Below are positions 26,236-35,260 of a DNA stretch of 64,000 nucleotides, one piece after another (positions within the stretch are counted from its first letter, which is position 1; each line of letters opens with the position of its first letter). Location: positions 17,267-81,266 of the forward strand of contig NZ_JAAKZX010000020.1 in the NCBI RefSeq assembly GCF_011045025.1, given 5' to 3'. The translations under genes were made by a program, and so were the position numbers. This DNA comes from Streptomyces ureilyticus (GTDB taxonomy: Bacteria; Actinomycetota; Actinomycetes; Streptomycetales; Streptomycetaceae). The notes beneath the pieces were generated by a model. The model did no database searches, was not told the origin of the DNA, and saw only the letters and a list, made by a program, of their open reading frames with translations.

Positions 26236-27312
26236 TCAGGGTGCTGGGAGGTCGACCAGTTCGGCCAGCGCCTCGCGATGGCGGCCGGCCGTTCCGTACG
26301 CGATCGAGTCGGCCTTGGCCCGCTTCAGGTAGAGGTGCACGGGGTGCTCCCACGTCATGCCGATGCCTGCGTGCAACTGCACTGCCTCCTCGGCGGCATG
26401 GACCGCGACGGATGCCGCGTACGCCTGGGCGAGCGCGACCGCCACATCCGCGTCCGTGCTCCCGGTGGCCAGCGCGTCGGCGGCGTTGCGGGCCGCGGCA
26501 CGCGCGTTGACGACTTCCAGCCACAACTGGGCGAGCCGGTGCTTGAGGGCTTGGAAACCGCCGACGGGCCGGTTGAACTGCTTACGGTCCTTCAGATAGC
26601 GGACCGTCTCGGTCAAGCACCAGTCGGCGAGGCCCAGTTGCTCGGAGGCGAGCAGTCCGGCTCCGGCCCGCAGGCCGCGTCGTACGGCGGGTTCGGCATC
26701 CCCCAGCAGTCGCCCGGCCGCACCCTCAAGGACCACCGTCGCCACCGGCCGGGTCAGGTCCAGGGACACCTGTGGGCTGACGGTCACGGCGTCGGCCTCC
26801 ACCGCGTACAGGCCGCCGTCGTCCGCGGGCACCAGCAGTACGTCGGCGACGGCCGCGTCCGCGATGCCGGTCAACTCCCCGTGCAGGGCGCCGTTCTCAT
26901 GTCGTACGAGCTGGTAGGCGGCGCCGGGAGCGACGTTCAGCGCGACGGCGAGGGCGCCGATCCTCCGCCCGGATGCCAGCTCGCCGAGGAGGTCACCGGC
27001 GTCGCTGGCGAGCAGGGCCTCGGTGGCGACGACGGCGCTCGTCAGATAGGGCACGGGAGCGACCGATCGGCCCAACTCCTCCAGCACCACGGAGACTTCG
27101 CGATGCGTGGCGCCCTGGCCGCCCGACGACTCGGGGACCAGAAGGCCCGCGAGGCCCATGCCGTCGGCGAGGGCCTTCCACAGCTCGGGGTCGTACGGCG
27201 CGCCGGACTCCGCGCGAGCGAGCACGTCCGCCGTGTCGCAGTGGTCGGCGAGGAGGTCGCGTACGGCCGCGCGCAGCGCGTCTTCCTCCTCCGAGTACAG
27301 CAGATCCGTCAT
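26236..27312 (-). CDS. Acyl-CoA dehydrogenase family protein (divergent subunit)
   Basis: The 358-aa protein begins LLYSEEEDALRAAVRDLLADH and shows GLAGLLVPESSGGQGATHREVSVVLEELGRS, the N-terminal acyl-CoA dehydrogenase pattern, but the middle and C-terminal motifs are weak. Such proteins often pair with a canonical partner to form a heteromeric FAD enzyme, as in sterol or CoA-ester degradation. The ATG overlaps the partner's stop (ATGA). Confidence 0.88.
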   Translation of the reverse strand: MTDLLYSEEEDALRAAVRDLLADHCDTADVLARAESGAPYDPELWKALADGMGLAGLLVPESSGGQGATHREVSVVLEELGRSVAPVPYLTSAVVATEALLASDAGDLLGELASGRRIGALAVALNVAPGAAYQLVRHENGALHGELTGIADAAVADVLLVPADDGGLYAVEADAVTVSPQVSLDLTRPVATVVLEGAAGRLLGDAEPAVRRGLRAGAGLLASEQLGLADWCLTETVRYLKDRKQFNRPVGGFQALKHRLAQLWLEVVNARAAARNAADALATGSTDADVAVALAQAYAASVAVHAAEEAVQLHAGIGMTWEHPVHLYLKRAKADSIAYGTAGRHREALAELVDLPAP

Positions 27313-28490
27313 CGCGCGAGGTCCTTCCAGGCGACGTCCTTGTCGGTGCGCGGCTCGGCGGGCAGGCCCAGGACGCGCTCGGCGACGATGTTCAGCAGGA
27401 CCTCGTTGGTCCCGCCCTCGATGCTGTTGCCCTTGGAGCGGAGGTAGCGGTATCCGGCCTCGCGCCCGGTGAAGTCGACGAGTTCGGGCCGCCGCATCGT
27501 CCAGTCGTCGTACAACAGGCCTTCCTCGCCGAGGAGTTCGACCTCAAGGCCGCTGATCTCCTGGTTGAGGCGGGCGAACGCGAGCTTCAGTCCGGAGCCC
27601 TCGGGGCCGGGCTGGCCCGCGACGAGCTGCTGGCGCAGCCGTTCGCCGGCGAGGCGGGCGACCTCGGCCTCCACCCACAGGGTGAGGAGCCGCTGGTGGA
27701 GGTCGTGGGTGCGCAGCTCGGGGCGCTCGCGCCAGGTCTTCGAGACCGGGCCGATCATGCCGCCCTCGCGCGGGATGCGCATACCGCCGATGGACACCCG
27801 CTCGTTCATGAGCGTCGTCTGCGCGACCCGCCAGCCGTCGCCGATCTCCCCGAGCCGGTGGCTGTCGGGGATGCGGACGTCGGTGAGGAACACCTCGTTG
27901 AACTCGGCCTCGCCGGTGATCTGGCGCAACGGCCGCACCTCGACACCGGGGTCGGTCATGTCGCAGATGAAGTACGTGATGCCGCGGTGCTTGGGCACGT
28001 CCGGGTCGGTACGGGCGATGAGGATGGCCCACCGGGCGACATGGGCGCTGGACGTCCACACCTTCTGCCCGTTGACGACCCAGCTGTCGCCGTCCCGTAC
28101 GGCACGCGTGCCGAGCGCGGCCAGGTCGGAGCCGGCACCCGGCTCGCTGAACAGCTGGCACCAGACCTCCTCGCCGACCCAAAGGGGCCTGAGGAAACGG
28201 CGCTTCTGCTCCTCCGTACCGAAGCCGAGGATCGTCGGCGCCGCCATGCCGAGGCCGATACCGATGCGCCGCGGGTCGTTGTCGGGGGCGCCCGCGGCCT
28301 CCAACTCGGCGTCCACGACGGCCTGGAGAGAGCGCGGCGCGCCAAGTCCGCCGAGGCCCTCCGGGTAGTGCACCCAGGCCAGTCCGGCGTCGAAGCGGGC
28401 CTTGAGGAAGTCGAGGCGGTCGGTGGTGGCCGGAGGATGGGCGGACAGCAACTCCTGCGTACGATCCCGCAGTTCGGCGGCGTGGGTCAT
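27309..28490 (-). CDS. Acyl-CoA dehydrogenase
   Basis: The 393-aa flavoenzyme carries CQLFSEPGAGSDLAAL, WVVNGQKVWTSSAHVARWAILIART and the C-terminal NSIEGGTNEVLLNIVAERVLGLP, all typical of the family. Its stop overlaps the start of the second dehydrogenase, and its ATG overlaps the stop of the quinone-oxidoreductase-like gene, making a tightly coupled three-gene operon. The acyl substrate is unknown. Confidence 0.93.
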   Translation of the reverse strand: MTHAAELRDRTQELLSAHPPATTDRLDFLKARFDAGLAWVHYPEGLGGLGAPRSLQAVVDAELEAAGAPDNDPRRIGIGLGMAAPTILGFGTEEQKRRFLRPLWVGEEVWCQLFSEPGAGSDLAALGTRAVRDGDSWVVNGQKVWTSSAHVARWAILIARTDPDVPKHRGITYFICDMTDPGVEVRPLRQITGEAEFNEVFLTDVRIPDSHRLGEIGDGWRVAQTTLMNERVSIGGMRIPREGGMIGPVSKTWRERPELRTHDLHQRLLTLWVEAEVARLAGERLRQQLVAGQPGPEGSGLKLAFARLNQEISGLEVELLGEEGLLYDDWTMRRPELVDFTGREAGYRYLRSKGNSIEGGTNEVLLNIVAERVLGLPAEPRTDKDVAWKDLAR

Positions 28491-29464
28491 GCCGCTCCTC
28501 CTTCACCGAGACTAGGGATGACGGCGACGCGACCGGTGGTGACCCCATCGGCGACACGCTGCACGGCGGCAGCCGCACCGCCCATCGGCACGCGCTCGCT
28601 GACCAGCGGCTTGATCGCGCCGCGGGCGGCCAGTTCGGTGAGCTGCTCGTGGCAGCGCAGGACGAGCTTCGGGTTCTTGGTGTTGTAGAGACCCCAATGC
28701 AGGCCCATGATCGAGTAGTTCTTCACCAGGGCGTGGTTCAGGGCCGGACTGGGAATGGCCCCGCTCGCGAAACCCACGACCACGATCCGCCCCTCGAAGG
28801 CGACGACCTTGGCGGACTGCGCGTACGCCTCACCGCCGACCGGGTCGTAGATCACGTCCGCGCCCCGGCCGCCAGTCGCCTCCTTCACGGCGCCGACGAC
28901 GTCCTCGGCGCGCCGGTCGACGACGATGTCGCACCCCAACTCCCGCGCCACGTCCGCCTTGTCGGACCCGCCGACGACCCCGATGACCGTGGCGCCCGCG
29001 GCCTTGCCGAGCTGCACGGCCGCGCTGCCGACCCCTCCTGCGGCAGCGTGGACGAGCAGCGTCTCGCCGGCCTCCAGACCGGCCCGGCGGTGCAGACCGA
29101 ACCATCCCGTCTGGTAGCCGATGTGCAGCGCCGCGGCCTCGGCGTCGTCGAGCGCCTCGGGGGCGGGCAGTAGGGCCGCCGCGTCCGCGACCGCGTACTC
29201 GGCGAAGCCGCCGTACGGCAGGGCGGGATTGCCGATGACCCGCCGCCCGTCCTCGGTCTCGCCGCAGAGCTCCACGCCGGGCGTGAACGGCAGCGGCGGC
29301 CTGATCTGGTACTGCCCGCGGCACAGCAGGGCGTCCGGGAAGTTGATGTTCGCGGCACGCACTTTGACCAAGACCTGGCCTTCGCCGGGCACGGGCCGCT
29401 CCACCTCCTCGAGCCGCATCACCTCGCCCGGCTCACCGTTCTGGTGCACTTGCCATGCCTGCAT
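28487..29464 (-). CDS. NADPH:quinone oxidoreductase-like (zinc-free MDR) enzyme
   Basis: The 325-aa medium-chain reductase has the nucleotide-binding AAAGGVGSAAVQLGKAAGATVIG segment and lacks structural-zinc cysteines, as in quinone oxidoreductases and enoyl-thioester reductases. It is the first gene of the operon with the two acyl-CoA dehydrogenases, so a role in CoA-ester redox metabolism is plausible. Confidence 0.9.
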   Translation of the reverse strand: MQAWQVHQNGEPGEVMRLEEVERPVPGEGQVLVKVRAANINFPDALLCRGQYQIRPPLPFTPGVELCGETEDGRRVIGNPALPYGGFAEYAVADAAALLPAPEALDDAEAAALHIGYQTGWFGLHRRAGLEAGETLLVHAAAGGVGSAAVQLGKAAGATVIGVVGGSDKADVARELGCDIVVDRRAEDVVGAVKEATGGRGADVIYDPVGGEAYAQSAKVVAFEGRIVVVGFASGAIPSPALNHALVKNYSIMGLHWGLYNTKNPKLVLRCHEQLTELAARGAIKPLVSERVPMGGAAAAVQRVADGVTTGRVAVIPSLGEGGAA

Positions 29465-29500
29465 GCGGGGGCCTCCACAGGACTGTGTCTATTTGCTCAC

Positions 29501-29595
29501 CGAAGGGGCGCCTCAGCCGGTGTCGAGAGCCCGACCGTGCTCAGCCCTTCGGGCCTCCGCGCGCTCGTGCTCTCGACACCGGCGCGCCCCTTCGG
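29501..29595. repeat. Long imperfect inverted repeat (27-30 bp arms)
   Basis: Arms 29501-29530 and 29569-29595 pair along their whole length except for a 4-nt CTCA bulge in the left arm. The shared core is GCCGGTGTCGAGAGC and its complement. A smaller GCCCTTCGGGC hairpin lies in the loop. The repeat sits between the regulator stop and the reductase start and could end regulator transcription. Confidence 0.75.
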
Positions 29596-29670
29596 CTCGC
29601 GTCTGTCGTCTGAGCGGTGTCGGACTGCATACTAAGCGGTCGCTTGCCGATCAGGCTAGCGTCACGCACA

Positions 29671-30273
29671 TCAAGAACGCTTCGGCCGTGCCCGTACATG
29701 CATCCGCTCCCCCTGCGGCCCGAACAGGCTGAGGAACTCCACCGGCCCCTCCCCCGTCGACCCGAACCAGTGCGGCACGCGCGTGTCGAACTCGGCGGCC
29801 TCCCCCGCCGTCAGCACCACGTCGTGCTCGCCCAGCACGAAGCGCAGCCGCCCGGAGAGGACGTAGAGCCATTCATACCCCTCGTGGACACGGGGTTCCG
29901 GCTCCTCCTGCCCCTGCGGCACGAGCACCTTGAACGCCTGGAGTCCGCCGGGCTGGCGGGTGAGCGGCCAGTAGGTGCGCCCGTGCCGCTCGATCGGCTG
30001 GGACCGAACCCGCGGATCCCTCACCGGCGGAGCCCCCACCAGCTCGTCCAGAGCCACCTCGTGGGCCCGGGCGATCGGCAGCAGCAGTTCCAGACTGGGT
30101 TTACGCAGGCCGGACTCCAGCCGTGACAGGGTGCTCACCGAGATACCGGTCGCCTCCGACAGCCCGGCGAGCGTCGCGCCCCGCTCCTTCCGGATCCGCC
30201 GCAGCCGGGGGCCGACTCCCGCCAGCACGTCGTCGGTGTCCCGCTCATTCAGGTCCGTCTCGTGCTCACTCAT
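29671..30273 (-). CDS. XRE-family regulator with C-terminal cupin domain
   Basis: The 200-aa protein has an XRE helix-turn-helix (VGPRLRRIRKERGATLAGLSEATGISVSTLSRLESGLRKPSLELLLPIARA, about residues 20-70) and a cupin_2 domain (HEGYEWLYVLSGRLRFVLGEHDVVLTAGEAAEFDTRVPHWFG). The cupin probably senses a small ligand. It is divergent from the CPYC reductase. A -35/-10 pair (TTGACA 30303-30308, TGCAAT 30280-30285, 17-bp spacer) would start transcription at about the ATG, implying a leaderless mRNA. Confidence 0.92.
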   Translation of the reverse strand: MSEHETDLNERDTDDVLAGVGPRLRRIRKERGATLAGLSEATGISVSTLSRLESGLRKPSLELLLPIARAHEVALDELVGAPPVRDPRVRSQPIERHGRTYWPLTRQPGGLQAFKVLVPQGQEEPEPRVHEGYEWLYVLSGRLRFVLGEHDVVLTAGEAAEFDTRVPHWFGSTGEGPVEFLSLFGPQGERMHVRARPKRS

Positions 30274-30279
30274 GAGCAC

Positions 30280-30308
30280 ATTGCAGTTTCGGCAAAGGCG
30301 TTTGTCAA
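30280..30308 (-). promoter_or_regulatory. Probable leaderless promoter of the XRE-cupin gene
   Basis: Consensus TTGACA (minus strand, 30308-30303), a 17-bp spacer and TGCAAT (30285-30280) end 7 bp before the ATG at 30273. No ribosome site fits between them. Transcription would start at or next to the initiator A. Confidence 0.5.
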
Positions 30309-30350
30309 TGCGGCAGCCGTGGGGCGACCTTGTCCGTGGAGGTGGTCACC

Positions 30351-31286
30351 ATGACCGATCGTTACGAAGTGGTCGTCGTCGGAGGCGGCGCGGCCGGGCT
30401 GTCCGCCGCACTCGTGCTGGGACGCGCGCGGCGCCAGGTCCTCGTCGTCGACGCGGGCGAGCCGCGCAACGCGCCTGCCGCGCACATGCAGGGCTATCTG
30501 TCGCGGGACGGGATGTCACCCGCCGAGTTCCTCGCCGAGGGGCGGCTGGAGATTCAGCGGTACGGGGTTGATCTGGTCCGGGACCGCGCGGTGGACGTCG
30601 CGCGGGACGACGCCGACGAGTTCGATGTGACGCTGGCGTCCGGGCGTTCGGTGCACGCGCGCCGGCTGGTCGTCGCGACCGGGCTCGCGGACGAGTTGCC
30701 GTCGGTGCCCGGGGTCGCGGAGCGGTTCGGGCGCGATGTGCTGCACTGTCCGTACTGCCACGGCTGGGAGGTCCGCGACCAGGCGTTCGGGGTTCTCGCG
30801 ACGTCCCCCATGAGCGTGCATCAGGCGCTGATCGTCACGCAGTGGTCCAAGGACGTCACCCTGTTCCTGCACACGGTCGCCGAGTCCGAGCTCTCGGACG
30901 AGGATCTGCGCCACCTGGCCACGGCCGGAGTGCACGTGGTTCCCGGCGAGGTGGCGGGGCTCGTCATCGATGACGACCGGCTCACCGGCGTACGCCTCGC
31001 GGACGGCACGGCACACGTGCGGGACGTGCTGTTCGTCGCGCCCCGCGCGGTACCGCAGACCGGGCTACTGGAGCAGCTCGGCGCCGAGCTTCGGGAGACC
31101 CCCTTCGGCGCGTACCCGGTGGTCGACCCGACCGGGCTCACCACCGTGCCGGGCGTCTGGGCGGCCGGCAACGCGATGGGCTTCGCCGAGCAGGTCGTGA
31201 ACGCGGCGGCGGGCGGCTACCGGGCGGGGGCCACGATCAACGGGGAGCTGCTGATGAGCGACCTCGAATCCGCACTCCACGGATAG
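30351..31286 (+). CDS. Thioredoxin-reductase-like NAD(P)/FAD oxidoreductase
   Basis: The 311-aa enzyme starts DRYEVVVVGGGAAGLSAALVLGRARRQVLVVDAGEPRN (FAD Rossmann), has the redox-active CPYCHGWEV motif near residue 134 and ends with TTVPGVWAAGNAMGFAEQVVNAAAGG (FAD). It matches the short thioredoxin-reductase-like group often paired with XRE-cupin regulators in actinomycetes. GGAGGTGG precedes ATG 30351. The electron acceptor is unknown. Confidence 0.92.
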   Translation: MTDRYEVVVVGGGAAGLSAALVLGRARRQVLVVDAGEPRNAPAAHMQGYLSRDGMSPAEFLAEGRLEIQRYGVDLVRDRAVDVARDDADEFDVTLASGRSVHARRLVVATGLADELPSVPGVAERFGRDVLHCPYCHGWEVRDQAFGVLATSPMSVHQALIVTQWSKDVTLFLHTVAESELSDEDLRHLATAGVHVVPGEVAGLVIDDDRLTGVRLADGTAHVRDVLFVAPRAVPQTGLLEQLGAELRETPFGAYPVVDPTGLTTVPGVWAAGNAMGFAEQVVNAAAGGYRAGATINGELLMSDLESALHG

Positions 31287-31346
31287 AACGGATAGAGGCG
31301 CCGCCGTGCGGGTGTAGAGCGTCCCGCTCCGTTGCACCATGGCCAC

Positions 31347-32894
31347 ATGCTGTTCGCCCGGCTCGCCCGCGTATCGCAAGAGGTCGCCGCCACCTCGGCC
31401 CGCTCCCGGAAGATCGGCCTCCTGGCCGAGCTCTTCCGGGACGCGGAAGCCGAGGAGGCGCCGATCGTGATCCCTTACCTGGCGGGACGCCTCCCGCAAG
31501 GGCGGATCGGTGTCGGCTGGAAGGTGCTCAGCCGACCGGTCGCCCCTGCCGGTGAGCCCACGCTCACCGTGCGGGACGTGGACGCCCGGCTGACCGCGCT
31601 CGCCGCCGTCTCCGGCCCCGGCTCGCAGGCCGAACGCCAACGCCTGGTCGGCGAGCTGATGGCGGCAGCCACTGTGGACGAGCAACGGTTCCTGTTCGGC
31701 CTGCTCAGCGGAGAAGTACGACAGGGCGCCCTGGACGCCGTAGCCGTCGAGGGGCTCGCCGAGGCGACCGGCGCACCCTCCGCGGACGTACGGCGGGCGG
31801 TGATGCTGGCCGGTTCGCTGCGGACCGTGGCGCAGCGTCTGCTGGCGGACGGCCCGAAGGCCCTCGCCGAGTTCAGGCTCACCGTCGGCCGCCCGGTCCT
31901 GCCCATGCTGGCGCACAGCGCCACATCCGTGGCGGAGGCGATCGCCAAGCTCGGCCCCTGCGCCGTCGAGGAGAAGCTGGACGGCATCCGCGTCCAGGTC
32001 CACCGCGACGGCGACGCCATACGCCTCTACACGCGCACCCTGGACGACATCACCGACCGCTTGCCCGAACTCACCTCCGCAGCAAGGGAGTTGAAGGGCG
32101 AGCGGTTCATCCTGGACGGCGAGGTCATCGCGTTCGACGAGAGCGGACGGCCGAAGTCCTTCCAGGACATCGCCGGACGGGTCGGATCCCGCACGGACGT
32201 CGGCACGGCAGCCAGGGCCCTCCCCGTCTCCCCCGTCTTCTTCGACGCACTGTCCGTGAACGGACACGACCTGCTCGACCTGCCGTTCGCCGACCGCCAC
32301 GCGGAGCTGGCCCGGCTGGTGCCCGAGCCGATGCGGGTGCGGCGCACGCTCGTGGCGGATCCGGCGGACGGCGAGGCACGCGAGGCCGCGGAACGGTTCC
32401 TCGCGGACACGCTGAAGCGCGGCCACGAGGGCGTCGTACTCAAGGGCCTCGACGCCCCCTACAGCGCGGGCCGGCGCGGTGCCTCCTGGCTGAAGGTCAA
32501 ACCCGTACACACGCTGGACCTGGTGGTGCTGGCCGCCGAGTGGGGGCACGGGCGGCGCACCGGCAAGCTGTCCAACCTGCACCTCGGGGCGCGGAATCCG
32601 GACGGCTCGTTCGCCATGCTGGGCAAGACGTTCAAGGGCATGACGGACGCGATGCTGACCTGGCAGACCGATCGGCTGCGCGAGCTCGCCGTCGAGGACA
32701 GCGGGCATGTGGTGACCGTCCGTCCCGAACTCGTCGTCGAGATCGCCTACGACGGTCTGCAGAAGTCCACCCGCTACCCGGCCGGCGTCACGCTCCGCTT
32801 CGCCCGCGTAGTCCGCTACCGCGAGGACAAGACCCCGGCGGAGGCCGACACCGTCGAGACGCTGCTCGCCGCGCACCCGGAGGTGACCCGGTGA
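31347..32894 (+). CDS. ATP-dependent DNA ligase (LigB-type)
   Basis: The 515-aa ligase has an N-terminal DNA-binding domain, then the adenylation motif EEKLDGIRVQVHRDG with nucleophile K210, FILDGEVIAFDE, HEGVVLKGLDAPY and WLKVKPVHTLDLVV (motifs III-V), then an OB-fold. It resembles the archaeal/mycobacterial LigB group. It complements the NAD-dependent housekeeping ligase and may serve repair. ATG 31347 was chosen over a TTG 15 bp upstream. It is coupled to a NUDIX gene by a GTGA overlap. Confidence 0.94.
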   Translation: MLFARLARVSQEVAATSARSRKIGLLAELFRDAEAEEAPIVIPYLAGRLPQGRIGVGWKVLSRPVAPAGEPTLTVRDVDARLTALAAVSGPGSQAERQRLVGELMAAATVDEQRFLFGLLSGEVRQGALDAVAVEGLAEATGAPSADVRRAVMLAGSLRTVAQRLLADGPKALAEFRLTVGRPVLPMLAHSATSVAEAIAKLGPCAVEEKLDGIRVQVHRDGDAIRLYTRTLDDITDRLPELTSAARELKGERFILDGEVIAFDESGRPKSFQDIAGRVGSRTDVGTAARALPVSPVFFDALSVNGHDLLDLPFADRHAELARLVPEPMRVRRTLVADPADGEAREAAERFLADTLKRGHEGVVLKGLDAPYSAGRRGASWLKVKPVHTLDLVVLAAEWGHGRRTGKLSNLHLGARNPDGSFAMLGKTFKGMTDAMLTWQTDRLRELAVEDSGHVVTVRPELVVEIAYDGLQKSTRYPAGVTLRFARVVRYREDKTPAEADTVETLLAAHPEVTR

Positions 32895-33358
32895 AGGCCG
32901 CTCGCCGCAGCGCGGGCCTGCTGCTGTTCCACCACGCCGGCGACGGCCTGGAGGTACTGCTCGGCCATATGGGCGGCCCGTTCTGGGAGCGGCGCGACGC
33001 CGGCGCGTGGACCGTACCGAAGGGCGAGTACGAGCCCGACGAGCCGGCCTGGGACGCGGCCCGCCGGGAGTTCCGCGAGGAACTGGGCCTGGAGCCGCCC
33101 GACGGCGAGGCCGTACCGCTCGGCGAGGTCCGGCAGGCGAACGGCAAGATCGTCACCGCATGGGCGATCGAGGCCGACATCGACCCGGCGAGGGTGGTCC
33201 CGGGAACGTTCGAGATGGAGTGGCCCAGGAACTCGGGCCGAGTCCAGGCGTTCCCCGAACTGAGCCGAGTGGAGTGGTTCGGGCTCGACCGGGCGAGAGC
33301 CGTGATCGTCAAGGCCCAGGCGGAGTTCCTGAACCGCCTCGAAGTGCGGGTCGGCTAG
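32891..33358 (+). CDS. NUDIX hydrolase
   Basis: The 155-aa protein contains a complete Nudix box (GEYEPDEPAWDAARREFREELGLE; consensus Gx5Ex7REUxEExGU). It begins KAARRSAGLLLFHHAGDGLEVLLGHMGGPFW, as in the bacterial Ap4A-hydrolase-like group. GTG 32891 overlaps the ligase stop. Pairing with a DNA ligase suggests nucleotide-pool or adenylate housekeeping linked to repair. Confidence 0.93.
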   Translation: MKAARRSAGLLLFHHAGDGLEVLLGHMGGPFWERRDAGAWTVPKGEYEPDEPAWDAARREFREELGLEPPDGEAVPLGEVRQANGKIVTAWAIEADIDPARVVPGTFEMEWPRNSGRVQAFPELSRVEWFGLDRARAVIVKAQAEFLNRLEVRVG

Positions 33359-33397
33359 AACGCCTGCGCCGGGGTACGCGGACTCGACAAGGTCGGC

Positions 33398-33530
33398 TGC
33401 GACAAGCGCCCCGAAGGGGCGCGGGCTGTGACATATGCGGCTCCTCCCCACTCTCGGCTGCGCTCGAGCGGGGGGACCCTCATCGCGGGCGCGACCAGCC
33501 ACAAACTACCCGCAGACCTGGACGGCGCTT
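33398..33530. repeat. Dispersed streptomycete intergenic repeat with GCGCCCC/GGGGCGC hairpin
   Basis: After the NUDIX gene comes GCGCCCCGAAGGGGCGC, then GGGCTGTGACATATGCGGCT, an inserted CTCGGCTGCGCTCGAGCGGG block and GCGCGACCAGCCACAA. I recognise these phrases as recurring between genes in many Streptomyces genomes (recollection, not a search). The first hairpin can also act as terminator. Confidence 0.5.
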
Positions 33531-33593
33531 CAAACAACGGCGCTCGCAGAACCGGTGCCCTCAGTGGAGCGCTCCCGTACGAGGAGGTCAGCC

Positions 33594-34979
33594 ATGCCCA
33601 TCGCAACGGTGAACCCGGCAAACGGCGAGACACTCAAAACCTACGACGCCCTCGGCGCCGAAGAGATCGAGCGCAGGCTCGCGCGCGCCGACGCCGCGTT
33701 CCGTACGTACCGCACCACCTCATTCACCGAGCGCGCCCAGCGGCTACGCCGGGCTGCCGACCTGCTGGAGGCGGACACACAGGACACCGCCCGCGTCATG
33801 ACCACGGAGATGGGCAAGCCGATCAAGCAGGCCCGCGCGGAGGCCGCGAAGTGCGCGAAGGCGATGCGCTGGTATGCCGACCACGCCGAGGAACTTCTCG
33901 CCGACGAGGAGGGCCCGGAGTCGGAGGCGCGTGACTCCGGTGCCTCCAGGGTGATCGTGCGCTACCGGCCGCTCGGCCCGGTACTCGCGGTGATGCCGTG
34001 GAACTTCCCGCTCTGGCAGGTGATCCGGTTCGCCGCGCCCGCCCTGATGGCAGGCAACGTGGGACTGCTGAAGCACGCCTCGAACGTGCCGCAGACCGCC
34101 CTCTACCTGGAGGACCTGTTCCACCGGGCAGGCTTCCCGGAAGGCTGCTTCCAGACGTTGCTCATCGGCACCGGCGAGGTCGAAGGCATCCTGCGCGACG
34201 AGCGGGTCAGGGCGGCGACGCTCACCGGCAGCGAACCGGCGGGCCGCGCCGTCGCCTCGGTCGCCGGTGACGAGGTCAAGAAGACGGTGCTGGAGCTGGG
34301 CGGCAGCGATCCGTACGTGGTGATGCCGTCGGCCGACCTCGACCGGGCGGCGAAGACCGCGGTGACGGCGCGTGTGCAGAACACCGGGCAGTCCTGCATC
34401 GCCGCCAAGCGGTTCATCGTGCACACGGACGTGTTCGACGCCTTCGCCGAGCGCTTCACGGCGGGCATGAAGGCGCTGAAGGTCGGCGACCCGATGGACG
34501 AGGACACGGAGGTCGGCCCGCTCTCCAGCGAGCAGGGCCGCGACGGTCTGGCGGAGCTGGTGGACGAGGCGGTGGAGAGCGGCGCGACGGTGCTGTGCGG
34601 TGGCGAACGGCCCGACCGGCCCGGCTGGTACTACCCGCCGACGGTCCTCGCCGACGTCACCCCCGCCATGCGCATCCACCGCGAGGAGACCTTCGGTCCC
34701 GTCGCCACGCTCTATCGTGCCGTCGGCCTCGACGAGGCGGTGGAGATCGCCAACGACTCGCCGTTCGGGCTGAGCTCCAACGTCTGGACCCGCGACGAGA
34801 CGGACGTCGACCGCTTTGTACGCGATCTGGAAGCGGGCGGTGTCTACGTCAACGGGATGACGGCGTCCCACCCGGCGTTCCCCTTCGGCGGGGTCAAGCG
34901 GTCCGGCTACGGGCGTGAGCTGGCGGGCCACGGAATCCGCGAGTTCTGCAACATCACCACCGTATGGCACGGAGCGTGA
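33594..34979 (+). CDS. gabD: NAD(P)-dependent aldehyde dehydrogenase, succinate-semialdehyde type
   Basis: The 461-aa enzyme has MPWNFPLWQ, TLTGSEPAGRAV, the catalytic Glu in LELGGSDP (E234) and catalytic Cys in NTGQSCIAAKRF (C268), then PFGGVKRSGYGRELAGHGI. The length and the GQSCIA context fit short NADP-dependent succinate-semialdehyde dehydrogenases. No GABA transaminase is nearby, so the physiological aldehyde is uncertain. GAGGAGGTCAGCC precedes ATG 33594. Confidence 0.88.
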   Translation: MPIATVNPANGETLKTYDALGAEEIERRLARADAAFRTYRTTSFTERAQRLRRAADLLEADTQDTARVMTTEMGKPIKQARAEAAKCAKAMRWYADHAEELLADEEGPESEARDSGASRVIVRYRPLGPVLAVMPWNFPLWQVIRFAAPALMAGNVGLLKHASNVPQTALYLEDLFHRAGFPEGCFQTLLIGTGEVEGILRDERVRAATLTGSEPAGRAVASVAGDEVKKTVLELGGSDPYVVMPSADLDRAAKTAVTARVQNTGQSCIAAKRFIVHTDVFDAFAERFTAGMKALKVGDPMDEDTEVGPLSSEQGRDGLAELVDEAVESGATVLCGGERPDRPGWYYPPTVLADVTPAMRIHREETFGPVATLYRAVGLDEAVEIANDSPFGLSSNVWTRDETDVDRFVRDLEAGGVYVNGMTASHPAFPFGGVKRSGYGRELAGHGIREFCNITTVWHGA

Positions 34980-35004
34980 GCGTTCCGCAGTTACGATCGC
35001 CTGT

Positions 35005-35244
35005 GTGAACCGCGAAGTGACCCTCCCTCTGATCGTCGACGACCGCGGCACTTTGCAGGTGGCGGCCGCCGATGTCAGCAAGCTGCTGCGCAACGTCGGC
35101 GGCCGGTGGCTCCATCTGGTGGAGGCCGGTCAGGAGGGCCTCGACGAGGACACGGTGGCGACCCTCACGATCGAACTCGCCAAACTGGCCGACCGTATCG
35201 ACGTGGCGTGCATCGCGCACAGTAGTGGGACATCACCCGACTGA
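35005..35244 (+). CDS. Conserved small protein, possibly DUF6213
   Basis: The 79-aa sequence NREVTLPLIVDDRGTLQVAAADVSKLLRNVGGRWLHLVEAG...ELADKIDVA-like has no membrane segment. It looks like a short conserved streptomycete family (I think DUF6213, unsure). The start is GTG 35005, 25 bp after the aldehyde dehydrogenase. Function unknown. Confidence 0.7.
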   Translation: MNREVTLPLIVDDRGTLQVAAADVSKLLRNVGGRWLHLVEAGQEGLDEDTVATLTIELAKLADRIDVACIAHSSGTSPD

Positions 35245-35260
35245 CAGACCGCTGGAGCGT

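Noticed and set aside
31065..32876. 603-codon minus-strand frame opposite the DNA ligase
   Set aside because: It is antisense to a ligase with full adenylation motifs, and its sequence resembles no family.
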